NCBI GenBank assembly: GCA_902767175.1
Contig: CACXGH010000224.1
Span: 1-6,561, forward strand
Length of the DNA stretch: 6,561 nucleotides
From: an uncultured Ruminococcus sp.
GTDB lineage: Bacteria; Bacillota; Clostridia; Oscillospirales; Acutalibacteraceae
Direction of reading: 5' to 3'
Every line of letters starts with the position of its first letter. The stretch's first letter is position 1. The notes beneath the pieces are model-generated. The model worked only from the letters and a program-made list of their open reading frames with translations, did no database searches and was not told the DNA's origin. Shown piece after piece: positions 6,530-6,561 of the stretch. The position numbers were made by a program, and so were the translations under genes.

Positions 6530-6558
6530 ATGATAACAGAAAATATGAGTATAATCAA
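6530..6558 (-). promoter_or_regulatory. Probable sigma-A-type promoter of rarA
   Basis: On the minus strand, TTGATT (6558-6553) and TATCAT (6535-6530) are separated by exactly 17 bases, and the -10 is preceded by TGT, giving an extended -10 (TGTTATCAT). The predicted transcript start is near 6523, leaving a leader of about 25 bases before the rarA ATG. A 10-bp perfect palindrome TATCATGATA (6526-6535) covers the -10 box; it could be an operator, but an AT-rich palindrome of this size may be chance. The call rests on motif matching only. Confidence 0.5.
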
Positions 6559-6561
6559 TAC

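Overview
The window carries four complete genes, all on the minus strand, so transcription runs from high to low coordinates: rarA, a substrate-binding/permease fusion of an amino-acid ABC transporter, its GlnQ-type ATPase, and dusB. The strong GGAGG-type ribosome sites, the fusion of substrate-binding domains to the permease (typical of bacteria without an outer membrane), moderate GC and the AAA+/Dus sequence styles suggest a Gram-positive Clostridia-type gut bacterium, possibly Ruminococcus or [Eubacterium] siraeum-like. That is an inference; no taxonomic marker gene is present.

Layout: (1) 6561-6499 holds a good sigma-A-type promoter for rarA. (2) 6498-5230 is rarA, a replication-fork AAA+ ATPase. 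(3) 5229-5137 holds a second promoter and a strong ribosome site for the transporter. (4) 5136-2125 is a 1003-residue lipid-facing transporter subunit with a signal peptide, three pairs of type-3 substrate-binding lobes and a C-terminal permease. (5) 2138-1260 is the ATPase gene, overlapping the permease gene by 14 bases. (6) A perfect 11-bp hairpin lies at 1220-1251. (7) 1188-226 is dusB. (8) 225-1 is non-coding and rich in hairpins.

The fusion protein and the ATPase together should form one importer: two fused subunits in the membrane plus two ATPases, for a polar amino acid whose identity cannot be read from sequence. rarA (fork repair) and dusB (tRNA modification) are housekeeping neighbours with no evident functional link to it.

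The most notable point is the lobe order of the fusion protein. It starts with lobe 2 and ends with lobe 1, so it is either three tandem circularly permuted binding domains or two normal ones plus one split between the two ends of the chain. Two of the repeat units are nearly identical (period 708 bp), while the first is divergent and has lost ligand-contact residues.
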